Assembly: GCF_004792665.1 (NCBI RefSeq)
Contig: NZ_SRZX01000005.1
Coordinates: 124,001 to 188,000 of the forward strand
Source: Marinobacter orientalis
Lineage (GTDB): Bacteria > Pseudomonadota > Gammaproteobacteria > Pseudomonadales > Oleiphilaceae
Direction: 5' to 3'
DNA: 64,000 nt
Position numbers and translations under genes: made by a program. This document shows, in pieces, positions 44,458 through 53,426 of the stretch (positions are counted from its first letter, which is position 1; each line of letters starts with the position of its first letter). The notes beneath the pieces were generated by a model. It was given only the letters and a program-made list of their open reading frames with translations, did not search any database and was not told the DNA's origin.

Positions 44458-44654
44458 GGACCCACGGAAGGAACATACTCGTTCCTTCTTGGTAGTTCGT
44501 GTATTAAGGTCGCTTTAGGCCTGAATAATACTCGGCTGGCTTCGCGCGGTAAGGCACATTAGTGTGATATATAGCATCACGGAGACGCATAACAGTATCT
44601 TAGTTTGAATTCTGACTATACCGCAGGCAGCGCCGCGGCCCGGCCCGGCAAAAA

Positions 44655-44720
44655 GGTCCGCTTTGCGACCGTCAGCGGAGGGCTCTAATTAGCGGTGAAA
44701 CTAAAACAGGGATGTTTACA
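44655..44720 (+). repeat. Copy of a dispersed non-coding repeat
   Basis: The stretch GTCCGCTTTGCGACC followed by TCAGCGGAGGGCTCTAAT and an AACTAAAACAGGGATG run recurs with few changes at 54551-54615. Shorter pieces with GTTCGCTTTGCGACC occur at about 53432, 58314, 59351 and 60425. It marks intergenic DNA shared among the patches of this element. Confidence 0.7.
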
Positions 44721-44762
44721 ATCGATCTCGTCGGTATCGACCGCCGGCAACTGCAGGAGAAA

Positions 44763-44797
44763 AAAAGCGGGACACTCACTCAGAGTGTCCCGCTTTT
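44763..44797. terminator. Bidirectional terminator hairpin
   Basis: AAAAGCGGGACACTC and GAGTGTCCCGCTTTT form a perfect 15-bp stem with A and T runs at either end. It lies between the GFA operon and the convergent DsrE gene and can end transcripts from both sides. Confidence 0.9.
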
Positions 44798-44866
44798 CAT
44801 GCGATCAATCTTGGCTAGCGGGCCTCAAGGTGAACTTCATCTCGCAGAGCAACAACCTTTTTTCGT

Positions 44867-45385
44867 TTAGGGGATTCGGACAACCGCGTACCCCTGCATC
44901 TGATAGCCGATGACCGAAACGAAACCATTATCTACCGGGTCGATCTCCGGAATGATCGTCGCCTCATCTACACCCATCCCTTTCAAAGCGAAACGGCAAA
45001 CTTCCAGCGTCACCCCGTCCTTCTTCATTTGTTTAAGAGTCGCCTGGAATTTCTGTACCTCGACCAGTTCTGCCTCATTAAAGGGTGCGCTGTCAGTCGA
45101 GAGCAGTTTCACCACCGGCCCGTGAAAAACGATGGCGATGTTGGGATCTTTCGCAAGCGCCTTCACTTCAGGTGCTTCGTAGGAGTTCTTTATTACCAAG
45201 AAAACAGGGTTAACGACCTTGGGATCACCTTGGCTCACCTCGTAGACAGCGTCATAGTTTTTAACGCCCTTCAGAGCATTGTCGTACCCGGCTGCTCCTG
45301 CAGGTACAGACATCAGGACCATATAGACGGCCGCAAAGAAGATGCGGGGAATTCGGCGAAATATGCTTCTATAATTGGCCATCAT
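44867..45385 (-). CDS. Exported DsrE-family protein
   Basis: This 172-aa protein has an N-terminal signal peptide (IFFAAVYMVLMSVPAGAAG, cleavage probably after AGA at about residue 31). A DsrE-like fold follows: NPVFLVIKN, IAIVFHGPVVKLL, a single Cys in GVTLEVCRFALKGMG and a final VIGYQMQGYAVVRIP. Periplasmic DsrE proteins are linked to sulfur or thiosulfate handling, and the lone cysteine sits where sulfur carriers hold theirs. AAGGAG precedes the ATG. It is a single gene convergent with the GFA operon. Confidence 0.83.
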   Translation of the reverse strand: MMANYRSIFRRIPRIFFAAVYMVLMSVPAGAAGYDNALKGVKNYDAVYEVSQGDPKVVNPVFLVIKNSYEAPEVKALAKDPNIAIVFHGPVVKLLSTDSAPFNEAELVEVQKFQATLKQMKKDGVTLEVCRFALKGMGVDEATIIPEIDPVDNGFVSVIGYQMQGYAVVRIP

Positions 45386-45554
45386 GACAAATCTCCTTGA
45401 GGGATAGGAACTTGTTTTTTGTTAACCGACCCATAAAAATCCTCCAAAATCCAAAATACTTTCTCCAAACTAATACAGGTACGATATATCTTCAACGTAT
45501 CGGTTTAGAGCAAGTTGGGTTCTAGCAGTCCAACACACGAAGCTGAAACAGGGC

Positions 45555-45746
45555 ATGCAGCGCATCACTCATCCCCCTCGGAGAGATAAGAAAGATCGCA
45601 CTCGAAAAGTCAGGGAATTCACTGCTCAGAAAGTTGAGAACGGTGACGAGAGAGTTCCGGTTGATCCCGAGACATATAAGAAGAAGTGGATCTTGAGGTT
45701 GCAAAAAGCAACACAAGCTGTAGTGCGTGATGTGCGGCGAAAGTAA
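45555..45746 (+). CDS. Small basic hypothetical protein
   Basis: This is a 63-aa, very basic frame (many Arg and Lys) with no hydrophobic segment and no recognised domain. It lies alone between the DsrE promoter and an antitoxin gene on the other strand. Codon composition looks protein-like, but no strong ribosome-binding site is visible, so it may be spurious. Confidence 0.3.
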   Translation: MQRITHPPRRDKKDRTRKVREFTAQKVENGDERVPVDPETYKKKWILRLQKATQAVVRDVRRK

Positions 45747-45761
45747 TGTCTTGGTCCGGCC

Positions 45762-45980
45762 TCAGGTGAAGACGCCGTGTTCCAGTCTGCCTATAAGAGT
45801 GCGAACTTGCTCGACACCTTCCTCGGATGAGAGAAGGTCCTCGGGTGTTTTATTTCCTAGCGCACGGCCCGGTTTCGCGAGCCACTGAGAAGCGGCTTTT
45901 TGATCCCCTTCGAATAGCTCGACGGCTTCTGCAATGGCAATCTCGCGTAAACTACTCAGATTATTGTCGGGTTGTTCCAT
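45762..45980 (-). CDS. MbcA/ParS-type antitoxin-like protein (orphan)
   Basis: This 72-aa protein contains the toxin-binding pattern AIAEAVELFEGDQKAASQWLAKPGRALGNKTPEDLL across residues 14-49 and ends GRLEHGVFT, a short stand-alone DUF2384 protein. The ATG at 45980 follows AGGAGG at 7 bp; a longer frame adds nothing. No RES toxin lies downstream, so it is an orphan, like the larger antitoxin at 25118. Confidence 0.75.
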   Translation of the reverse strand: MEQPDNNLSSLREIAIAEAVELFEGDQKAASQWLAKPGRALGNKTPEDLLSSEEGVEQVRTLIGRLEHGVFT

Positions 45981-46118
45981 GTGCGAGCCTCCTATGCGAA
46001 AGCGCAAAAAATTTTAGAGTTGTTCACTTCATATCAGTAATCCCAACTGGCCCCCGACTGTTACTGCGAAGGCGTGATGCTGGACACTTGAATTAGATCT
46101 GCGACTTCGTCCAGAAAT

Positions 46119-46844
46119 CGTAACCGCCTGGCGGCCCGCTACGGCGATCCGGTTACCCTGCAGTGCCATGATGTGATGTCAGCGGACGTGCCCTGGCCGC
46201 ACCAGGCCCATGGCGTCGCGTTGCACGCCTGTGGTGACCTGCATCGAAAGCTGATCCGCGATGCCGTGGAACATCGGCAGCCCCGGGTCAGCTTCTCCCC
46301 CTGTTGTTACCATCTCACCACCACCCGCGATGTCGTCCCCTTGTCGTTCCGGGCACAGTCGAGTCATACCGGCCTGGTACTGAGTCGGGAGGATCTGCGG
46401 CTGGCGGTGAGGGAGACGGTCACCGCGCCCGCCGGGGTACGTGCACAGACCGCCCGCGCCAGTCGCTGGCGGCTGGGCTTCGATGGTCTGCAGCGCTGGC
46501 TGAGAGGTGTGGATGAGTACCTGCCCCTGCCACCAGACCCGAAGCGCCTGGCGGGTGACGGATTCGAGGCTTTCTGCCGTTGGGCGGCTGAGCTTAAGGG
46601 GATCTCATTACCGGAAAGCGTGGATTTCGACCACTGGCTTGAACACGGCGTGGAACGTGCCGCTACGGTGCGACGGTACGAGTTGCTGCGCCATCTGTTC
46701 CGGCGCCCGCTGGAGCTGTGGCTGGTACTGGACTATGCCCTGTTCCTGGAAGAGTCCGGCTATCACGTGCGCATGGGCACCTTCTGCAAGCGGGAGCTGA
46801 CGCCCCGGAACCTGCTGGTGGACGCGGCTATCGCCCAGCCATGA
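46119..46844 (+). pseudogene. SAM methyltransferase-like gene lacking its N-terminal part
   Basis: From about 46119 the frame reads RNRLAARYGDPVTLQCHDV, then VALHACGDLHRKLI, SPCCYHL and FRRPLELWLVLDYALFLEESGY. This matches the C-terminal two thirds of a methyltransferase family whose SAM-binding VLDxCxGKGH segment should come first. That segment is absent, and the frame has no good start before a stop at 46089. The gene was probably cut at about 46.1 kb by recombination. The rest of the frame is intact, so the loss seems recent. Confidence 0.78.
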
Positions 46845-46868
46845 AAAAAGGCGCCCGAAGGCGCCTTT
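46845..46868. terminator. Bidirectional terminator
   Basis: AAAGGCGCC and GGCGCCTTT form a perfect 9-bp stem with a CGAA loop between the convergent methyltransferase remnant and the OmpA gene. Confidence 0.88.
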
Positions 46869-46894
46869 AGAGGCAGTGAAGAACCTGTCGCGGA

Positions 46895-48013
46895 TCAGCG
46901 ACGAACCTGAATGCGGGCTTCAACCCGGCGATTCTGGGCGCGGCCTTCATCGGTCTCGTTGGTGGCAACAGGGTCGGATTCACCGTAACCCACCGGCGTT
47001 ACCCGTTCACTGTCGATGTCATAGAGCTCGATCAGGCGATCGGCAACGGCTTCGGCACGACGCTGGGAAAGTTGCTGGTTGTACGCGGCAGCACCGGTGC
47101 TGTCGGTGTGGCCAGCAATTTCCGTGGTCACCTCATCGTTCTTTTTCAGCGCGTTGGCGATTTTAAGGATGTCATCATCGTACTGGCTACCGATCTCAGC
47201 GCTGTTCAGCGGGAAGGTAATGTACAGAGTGATGGTCTCGAGTGTCACCAGCTCACACCCGCGTTCGCCCACTTCGGCACCGGCTCTGGTTCCGGGGCAG
47301 TCGTCCAGGCGATTAACAACGCCGTCGCCATCGCTGTCGAGTTCGCAGCCGTTGCGGTCAACCGTAGCGCCGGAAACGGTGCCAGGGCACTGGTCGCGAT
47401 TGTTGGGAACGCCGTCGTTGTCACTGTCCGGTTCGGGTTCCGGAGCGGGTGCGGCGGGTTCGGGCTCACTGGTGTTGCGGCTGAAGGCCAGGCTCAGCCC
47501 CAAGGACGCCTGGGCATCGAAGGTGCTCTCATCGAGGCCGTGCAGCGCACGCAGGTCGGCACGCAGTGACAGCAGGTCGGTCATGTTGAAACGGACACCG
47601 CCGCCCAGATTGACCCGGGTTTCTTCATGCTCGGTACCCGGCGTTGTCATGGTGCCGCCATCGAACTTGGCATGGCCGACACCGGCTGCCAGGTAAGGGT
47701 TGACTGTCTCGCTCTGGTTTCCGAAGTAGTACAGGCCATCGACCCGGACTTCTTCGAAGTCAACGTCACCGTTGCTGTCCTTGATATCCGGATTGGCTTT
47801 GGAATAGACCGCCTCAACAGCCCACTGGGGCAGGAAGCGGTATTCCAGGCCAAAGCCGTAGGTCGCTTCTTCGTCCAGATCACGCTTGTGGTCAAAATAC
47901 TGGTAACCGACGAAGGGATTGATATAGACAGTCTCGATATCGTCTTGCGCCAGTACCGGAGTGCTGACGGCCGCAGCCAGTATGGCGGCGGACAGGGGAC
48001 GGAGTTTATTCAT
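46895..48013 (-). CDS. OmpA-family porin with thrombospondin-type-3 repeats
   Basis: This 372-aa outer-membrane protein has a signal peptide ending PVLA-QDD, an 8-strand beta-barrel domain (about residues 25-180), a Pro-Ala-Glu linker and two calcium-binding TSP3 repeats (DSDNDGVPNNRDQCPGT and DSDGDGVVNRLDDCPGT). The C-terminal OmpA domain contains AGHTDSTGAAAYNQQLSQRRA and NRRVEARI, which bind peptidoglycan. The start at 48013 is chosen because AAGGA stands 6 bp before it. It is complete and looks functional, although it lies inside the tRNA-bounded element among broken genes. Confidence 0.93.
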   Translation of the reverse strand: MNKLRPLSAAILAAAVSTPVLAQDDIETVYINPFVGYQYFDHKRDLDEEATYGFGLEYRFLPQWAVEAVYSKANPDIKDSNGDVDFEEVRVDGLYYFGNQSETVNPYLAAGVGHAKFDGGTMTTPGTEHEETRVNLGGGVRFNMTDLLSLRADLRALHGLDESTFDAQASLGLSLAFSRNTSEPEPAAPAPEPEPDSDNDGVPNNRDQCPGTVSGATVDRNGCELDSDGDGVVNRLDDCPGTRAGAEVGERGCELVTLETITLYITFPLNSAEIGSQYDDDILKIANALKKNDEVTTEIAGHTDSTGAAAYNQQLSQRRAEAVADRLIELYDIDSERVTPVGYGESDPVATNETDEGRAQNRRVEARIQVRR

Positions 48014-48206
48014 GAGCATTCCTTTTTATTGCCAATTGAAGTCGCCTTTTTGCAGGCGATTTAAGCCAAGTTAAGTTCTGTAACCATCTGTATACAAGTG
48101 AAAATTAACGAAGGTTCGGTATTTACGCAGAGGTTGGCAAAAGAGATGACCAGAAGGAAATTTGTGAACGGCGTCTCAATTTATTGAAATAAATGGAGAA
48201 AGTGGC

Positions 48207-48728
48207 TCAGGGTTTGCGGTACTCCACTCGTTCCACGCAGCCGTTTCTGAAATAAACGTAAGTCAGTTCGTAAAGTGCACCGTAATGCCTGGTCTGGTAC
48301 ACCCAGGTTTCCTGGGGGGTGGGGTAGACTTCCGAGGTTCGCCCGAACGCTCTTTCCACCTGCTTGCGGGTCATGCCGGGTACCACCTGCTCCCGCGCCA
48401 GGTAGGTGCGCAGGTCGGTAGAACTGATAAAGCGGCAGGTTTCGTCTTCCGCTGCCAGGGGTTCGTCTTGCTCGGGTGGGTCGTTTTCCGGATAGCTGTC
48501 AAAGTCGGGCAGGTTGTCCCCGACACTGCCGCCGACACGGTTGTCCCGTATGATGACGGTTTCCGGGTCCGGGCCAAAGGGCTGGTCGGAGAACTGGACC
48601 CCGTCCGGGCCCTCACACCGGTAGACCGTCCCACTGGCCGCCAGGGCAGACCCGACAAGAAGTAGCGTAACACAGGTCAACAACACGCAGATGCCCGCTG
48701 GCTGGCAGATTTTCCGGAATGCTGACAT
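48207..48728 (-). CDS. Exported DUF4124-like protein
   Basis: This 173-aa protein has a signal peptide (ICVLLTCVTLLLVGSALA), then the DUF4124 opening VYRCEGPDGVQFSDQPFG, an acidic linker, and a C-terminal part with VPGMTRKQVERAFGRTSEVYPTPQETWVY. The last part resembles the SmpA/BamE-like fold found in small envelope proteins. It is probably periplasmic, of unknown role. It starts 9 bp after the end of the broken helicase gene on the same strand. Confidence 0.8.
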   Translation of the reverse strand: MSAFRKICQPAGICVLLTCVTLLLVGSALAASGTVYRCEGPDGVQFSDQPFGPDPETVIIRDNRVGGSVGDNLPDFDSYPENDPPEQDEPLAAEDETCRFISSTDLRTYLAREQVVPGMTRKQVERAFGRTSEVYPTPQETWVYQTRHYGALYELTYVYFRNGCVERVEYRKP

Positions 48729-48737
48729 TGGCTGTCC

Positions 48738-50153
48738 TCACGGCGTGATGGCCCGGAAATACAGATGCGCGCTTTTCTTGCTGAAGGTGAGTCGTCGACC
48801 CTCATCGAAGCGCACATCAAACGACGATTCCTCTTCCGCAAGCACGGTGCCCGGGCCGAAAATGGCATGACTCAGGCGCTAGCAGGCCCACAGGGGCTGG
48901 TTGCCGGTCGCGGTGCTGGCGGCCTCTCCGCTGAGGCTGACGGCTTCCCGGCTGGCATAGCGCTGGCTTACCGGTGTCAGGGGCAGGTCGACTTCGAACT
49001 CGTTATCGCTTTCATGGCCCGGTGTCCTTTGGTCCAGCCAGCGGCCAAAACGTTCACTCAGATCGTGGCAGAGTTCCGCCACAAACCGGCTGGGAGCCTG
49101 ATCCGCATCCACCGCAGGCCTGGGGCCGCCGGGGCGGGTGATCAGGTGCAGCTCGTTGCGGGTGCGGGTGATGGCCACGTACAGCAGGCGGCGCTCACTT
49201 TCCATGAAGGCCTGCAGGTCTTCCTGCTGGCGGGGGCTGTAGGGCAGGTATTTTTCCTGCAGTCCGGGAATGATTACCCGTGACCACTCCAGCCCCTTGG
49301 TGCGGTGGATGGTAGACAGCAGCAGGCCACGGTTGCCGTCGCTGTTGTGATCCTGGCGTTCCAGCGCCTGGCGTCGCAGTGTCTGCAGGTGTTGCAGGGC
49401 TTCGGCGGGCGGGACGTCGAGTGTCGCCAGGTAGGCGCGGAAGCCCTGCACGGTATCGATGCGTTCATTGGCAGTTTCGTGGGTGAGGGCGAGGCCGCGA
49501 ATCCCCTCGAAGAGTTCGGTCTGTTCGGCGTACCGTCCCAGCAAGGTGGCCACCGGGCCGGAGAAGCCGTTGAGCGACACCAGCGCTTCGCCCAGGCGCC
49601 GCAACTTGCGGGCCGGCATGGGGCCCAGGCGGTCCTGGGCCGTCATCCGGGGCAGCTGGCCGGTAACCACCTGAAGCAGGCTGGTAATAGCTTCCACCTC
49701 GCGGCTGAACAGGGCGCCCTTGCCGGCATCAGTGCGATAGGGGATCTGCCGCGCCAGCAGTCGCAGTTCAATCGGAACACTCTGACTCCAGACCCGGAAC
49801 AGGATGGCGGTCTGTTGCTGTTCTGATTCCGGGAGCCCTTCCAGCAGCTTGACCACCACGCCGCCGTCCTGCTCGCTTTCATGGAGCTGGATGCGGCTGG
49901 CCGGTGTTGAAGGATGAGCGTGACACAGCACGTCATGGCGGCCCTGATTGTGGGTGATCAGGTGGTTGGCCAGCAGCGCTACCCGGTGGCCGTAGCGAAA
50001 GCTGTAGCTCAGGGTGTGCTGCAACGGTTCGTCGAACTCCTCGCGGAAGCGTCGCAGGATGAATTCCGGTTTGGCACCGCGGAATTCGTAGATGGTCTGG
50101 TCCGGGTCGCCCACCACCATGACCCTGGCCCGGTCGCCGGCCACTTTGCGCAT
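48738..50153 (-). pseudogene. UvrD/Rep-like helicase, N-terminus lost and in-frame amber stop
   Basis: The frame begins inside a UvrD-type helicase: VMVVGDPDQTIYEFRGAKPEF, SYSFRYG, ILFRVWSQS, LSTIHRTKGLEWSRVIIPGL and LLYVAITRTRNELHL. The ATP-binding Walker A and the first third are missing. An in-frame TAG at 48879-48881 is followed in the same frame by 46 codons reading HAIFGPGTVLAEEES, VRFDEGRRLTF and a natural stop. This is the nucleic-acid-binding tail seen at the end of many UvrD-type helicases. So the gene suffered a nonsense change as well as the 5' loss. At about 50.15 kb it joins head to head with a TmcA fragment. Confidence 0.85.
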
Positions 50154-50154
50154 G

Positions 50155-50811
50155 CTGCGAGTGGTGCGGGTGGCGGTTCACGACCAGTGCCGCCGACAGG
50201 GCGTTGGTAAACAATTGCTGGAACGCGCTCAGGAGAAGGCATCCGATATGGCGCTGGATGCCATCGGTACTAGCTATGGCGCTGCGGAAGAGCTGCTGCC
50301 GTTCTGGCAATCCTCCGGCTTCGCCACCGTTCGCCTGGGCATCAGCCGCGAGGCCAGCTCCGGGGAATATGCTGTTCAGATGATGAAGGGACTGAGTGAC
50401 CCCGGTACTGCTGCTCAACAACGTCTGTCCGCCAGATTCGCCGAGCAATGGCCGGTGATGCTGCCGGTCGTCTGGCCCACCCTGTCACCGGAGCTTGTAC
50501 TGGCAATTAGCGCCGATCTGCCGTCGGCAGAGCCGCTGACGGAACAGGAACTCACTGAACTGAAGGCTTTTGCATATGGTCATCGGGGGTTTGAGCTGAC
50601 CTTGCCGGCCCTGAAACGAATGGCACTTCAGGCCGACACTGCCAGCAGTATTCCGGCCACGAACCCGGCGCCGCTTTGGGTGACCTGTGTGCTTCAGAAC
50701 CAGCCCTGGCAGAAAGCCCGCGAGCACAGGCTCTGCACCGGACGTGGTGATGGGGAGGCCCAGCTGAGGCAGTTGGTTGCCGGGTTGCTGATGTCCAGCC
50801 AGACAACCTGA
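50155..50811 (+). pseudogene. TmcA (tRNA-Met cytidine acetyltransferase) C-terminal fragment
   Basis: The frame reads RVAVHDQCRRQGVGKQLLER, ASDMALDAIGTSYGAAEELLPFW, FATVRLGISREASSGEYAVQMMKGLS and a long C-terminal tail. That corresponds to the end of the acetyltransferase domain and the tRNA-binding tail of TmcA, which acetylates the wobble cytidine of elongator tRNA-Met. The helicase and P-loop parts (about the first two thirds) are absent. The remaining frame is open to its stop. A full tmcA presumably exists elsewhere in the genome. Confidence 0.85.
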
Positions 50812-50815
50812 GTAA

Positions 50816-51088
50816 TTGTCTGCGAGGATCAGATGCATTGACGATCAAGGCGCCCGCATCAGCTCACGCGCCCGGGACAGCAACGGCTTTTCCCGGCGCG
50901 AGCGGTTACTGGCCACGCTTCTGAGACTGCGAAGTGGGCAGGCGCTCTGTTGGACTCACGGGGTGGCTTTTTTGGAGCCGGCCACCTGGCTGACCGATGG
51001 GTTGCCAAAAGTGAGACAGTTTGCAGCGATGATGGTCAAGAATTGGCAGAATCATGGTTGGCAACAGGCAGAACGTAAGGAGCGGTGA
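50816..51088 (+). pseudogene. TagF/ImpM C-terminal fragment (type VI secretion regulator)
   Basis: The end of this frame, ALCWTHGVAFLEPATWLTDGLPKVRQFAAMMVKNWQNHGW over about residues 43-82, follows the pattern LWWTxGSxxxxPSxLxxxGLPxxxxFAxML of TagF C-termini. The first two thirds of TagF are missing, and the start lies against the TmcA fragment. It ends 4 bp before the PppA-like gene, the normal neighbour of tagF in type VI secretion loci. Confidence 0.55.
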
Positions 51089-51092
51089 CATC

Positions 51093-51812
51093 ATGCAGGC
51101 GGAATCCGTGGCGTTTACCCACCGTGGGGCAGTCCGTGAACACAATGAAGATGCCTTCGTTGAATTGCCTGACAGCGGTCTCTGGCTGGTGGCGGATGGC
51201 ATGGGCGGGCACCGAGCTGGCGATGTGGCCAGTCAGCTGATCTGTGACACGGTTACTCGTGCCTGGCGTCAACATGGTGGTACGCCCGGAAAAGTTGAAC
51301 TGGAGCAGGCGATCCAGCAGGCCAATCAGCGAATCCGGCAATTCGGCCGTGAAGAGTTGGCGGGACAGACCCTGGGATCGACAGTGGTGGCACTGCTGAT
51401 CGAAAGAGACGTGTATCACCTGTTCTGGGCCGGAGACAGTCGTTGTTACCGGTTCAGAGACAATGAAGTCACCCAGCTTTCACGCGATCATAGCCAGGTT
51501 GCCGATATGGTCGAGAAGGGGGTTCTGGATGAACGTGAAGCAGATCGTCACCCGCTGGCCCACATAATTACCCGGGCAGTGGGAGTCGAAGACGCCCTCA
51601 CACTGGATTATCGCTCCGGTCAGGTGGAACCGGGCGATTACTTCCTACTTTGCAGCGACGGTGTCAGCAAGAAACTGGGAAACGCCGAAATCAGGGACTT
51701 ACTGAATGGTGGCCCAATCTACGATGTTAGTCAGGCAATGATGCATTCACTGTTGATCAACGGATGCGACGACAACATCACCTGTGTCATCGTTAGCATG
51801 CCGGAACTCTGA
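51093..51812 (+). CDS. pppA: PP2C-type protein phosphatase, PppA-like
   Basis: This 239-aa protein phosphatase of the PPM/PP2C family contains the metal-binding signatures REHNEDAF, VADGMGGHRAGD, LGSTVVALLI, FWAGDSRCYRF, LLCSDGVSKKL and GCDDNITCVIV, so the active site is complete. It is a stand-alone phosphatase of the Stp1/PppA type. In type VI secretion loci pppA follows tagF and reverses phosphorylation by PpkA; here a tagF remnant lies just upstream but no ppkA or structural gene is present. AAGGAG precedes the ATG. It is probably a stranded survivor of such a locus. The 320 bp after it show no clear gene. Confidence 0.85.
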   Translation: MQAESVAFTHRGAVREHNEDAFVELPDSGLWLVADGMGGHRAGDVASQLICDTVTRAWRQHGGTPGKVELEQAIQQANQRIRQFGREELAGQTLGSTVVALLIERDVYHLFWAGDSRCYRFRDNEVTQLSRDHSQVADMVEKGVLDEREADRHPLAHIITRAVGVEDALTLDYRSGQVEPGDYFLLCSDGVSKKLGNAEIRDLLNGGPIYDVSQAMMHSLLINGCDDNITCVIVSMPEL

Positions 51813-52136
51813 TATGTGGCCCGCTAGGCAACAGGACGAGACGGGGCTGTACAGTATTACGCCTGTCGGCAAATTCTTCAGTAGATCGACATAGGCAATA
51901 ACACCGGCGGTAGCTATGAGGTTGTCGAAATTGACCAAATTGAGTATTGCGCATGTGGACTTTCTCCCCTTTGGACTCATGCGAACGGGTGATAGGCGAA
52001 GGCGTTCCTATAAGCAGCTGTTAAACAGAAGCGGACATTCGCGCCGCACCAGTCAGCCTCCCCAAATTTTCACGACAAAGGTAAACATTTGCCTCCGGCA
52101 ATCCAATTGTGAAAAGCTCTTCGTTTAGAGTGTCCA

Positions 52137-52193
52137 CTCAAATGGCGCAAGATCAGGACGGCTTTTAGCCGCCGCTTCGCTCAGCGTTAGAAA
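52137..52193 (+). repeat. Probable integron attC site 1 (short)
   Basis: Imperfect inverted sequence (GACGGCTTTTAGCCGCC) ending in CAGCGTTAGAA, the right-hand core of an attC site. It directly precedes the first cassette gene. Confidence 0.55.
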
Positions 52194-52217
52194 TTCACGA
52201 ATACCGAGGGCAAGGGA

Positions 52218-52493
52218 TTGGCTATAGAGGCAAAGCGGCCAAACAAGTTTGAGGTAATTCCAAGCGCTTTTTTGGTTCTGCTCGGCGGTCCTACGTTTTT
52301 GGTAGCCGCCTATTTCGGCTGGTTTTTTTCGACAACTATGCCGGGCTTTGCAGCCGAGTTAAGCCAACAGGGTCCAAGCGTGCCTATGGCAATGGCCGGG
52401 TTGGAGCTCCTCGCACAAGCTGCGGTAACTTGGATTAATGCGTGTATCGCTGCTAGGTGCCATGCTGTTTTGTACGAGCGCTGGTTCAAGTGA
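52218..52493 (+). CDS. Cassette-borne small membrane protein
   Basis: This 91-aa frame has two hydrophobic stretches (about residues 15-38 and 55-78). It starts at a TTG behind AAGGGA, 25 bp after attC site 1, and ends at attC site 2. That placement is the reason to accept it as an integron cassette gene. No family recognised. Confidence 0.6.
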   Translation: MAIEAKRPNKFEVIPSAFLVLLGGPTFLVAAYFGWFFSTTMPGFAAELSQQGPSVPMAMAGLELLAQAAVTWINACIAARCHAVLYERWFK

Positions 52494-52494
52494 T

Positions 52495-52599
52495 TTCTAA
52501 CCATTCATTCCAGTACGTTCCGGCCCTGACGGGCCTCCACCGGGCGGCCTTTTCTCCGCCTCGCTACGTAAAGGCCGCTGCTGAATTTTGGCGTTAGAA
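52495..52599 (+). repeat. Integron attC site 2
   Basis: Begins TTTCTAACC just after the cassette gene's stop, has a palindromic interior (GGCCCTGACGGGCC and GGCGGCC) and ends TTTGGCGTTAGAA. The length of about 105 bp fits attC sites. Confidence 0.75.
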
Positions 52600-52614
52600 T
52601 TTTAGGGAAGTAAT

Positions 52615-53358
52615 TTGCGAAACTTGCAACTGAAAGTCGAAGATTCGCTGTCTGATGACACAAAATTGTGGCGATATATTGACCTAGCGAAATTCGTATC
52701 ACTGTTGGATTCGAGTGCTCTGTGGCTTGCCAGGTCCGATACTTTTCGAGATCAAGGCGAGGGGCAATTCCCGCAAGAGATGAGGGTGGCTATTGAAAAA
52801 GCGTATGAAAGTTTTTCGGTAGCGGAAGACTCCCCAATAAATGATGCTAATGATTTTCAAGAGTATTTGTGCAAAAACGCCTACTTGAGCTGTTGGCACA
52901 AAAACGTAGATGAAAATATGGTGATGTGGGAACTCTATGGCCGAGACAGTAACTCTGTGGCCATACAAACTACAGTGGGAAAGCTCAAGTCGAGTATCTC
53001 CAAAATAGATTCGGGCGGGTTGGAATTCCATCTTAAGAATGTTCAATATTCTAGAGCCCAAGATGTGGAAGGTAGGCTTAACTATAGCGCTCCATTTTTC
53101 ATAAAACGTCCGCATTTCAGCTTTGAGCAGGAAGCTCGGATTTTATTGAGTACATACTCAGCTTACGCCCCAACTAAGGATACTCCTCCAGGAATAACGG
53201 TGGATCTAGACTTAGTAGAAGCAATACAAAAAGTATTGGTCCATCCCGACAGTCATGATTGGTTCGCCAAAGTTGTTAAATCTATCTCGCGTAAGTATGG
53301 GCTGAAAGCTTCAGTTGAAAACGGAGTGTATGGGAATAAAATCGAACAAGGCCATTAA
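52615..53358 (+). CDS. Cassette-borne DUF2971-family protein
   Basis: This 247-aa protein opens with LWRYIDLAKFVSLLDSSALWLARSDTFRDQGEG over residues 14-46. It continues with CWHKNVDENMVMWELYGRDSNSVAIQTTVGKL and IKRPHFSFEQEARIL, the pattern of DUF2971, a family often found in phage, plasmid and integron DNA. The start is a TTG at 52615 behind AGGGAAG. It is flanked by attC sites 2 and 3, so it is a complete gene cassette. Biochemical role unknown. Confidence 0.8.
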   Translation: MRNLQLKVEDSLSDDTKLWRYIDLAKFVSLLDSSALWLARSDTFRDQGEGQFPQEMRVAIEKAYESFSVAEDSPINDANDFQEYLCKNAYLSCWHKNVDENMVMWELYGRDSNSVAIQTTVGKLKSSISKIDSGGLEFHLKNVQYSRAQDVEGRLNYSAPFFIKRPHFSFEQEARILLSTYSAYAPTKDTPPGITVDLDLVEAIQKVLVHPDSHDWFAKVVKSISRKYGLKASVENGVYGNKIEQGH

Positions 53359-53426
53359 GGTTGTTCCGGTCCTTTGGCCCTTCACCGGACGCCCTTGTGA
53401 GGACTCCGCTTATGGCTGGCGTTATT
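53355..53426 (+). repeat. Integron attC site 3
   Basis: GTTCCGGTCC, CACCGGACGCCCTTGTG and GGCTGGCGTTATTG in order; closely similar to site 4 at 57456. It overlaps the stop of the DUF2971 cassette gene. Further on, an open stretch at about 53573-53662 ends in DYDNQLDLFEQVEPEL and a stop and may be a transposase tail; I could not identify it. Confidence 0.8.

Noticed and set aside
51747..51980. A 77-aa minus-strand frame after the phosphatase gene
   Set aside because: It overlaps the end of the clear phosphatase gene, has no ribosome-binding site and matches nothing recognisable.
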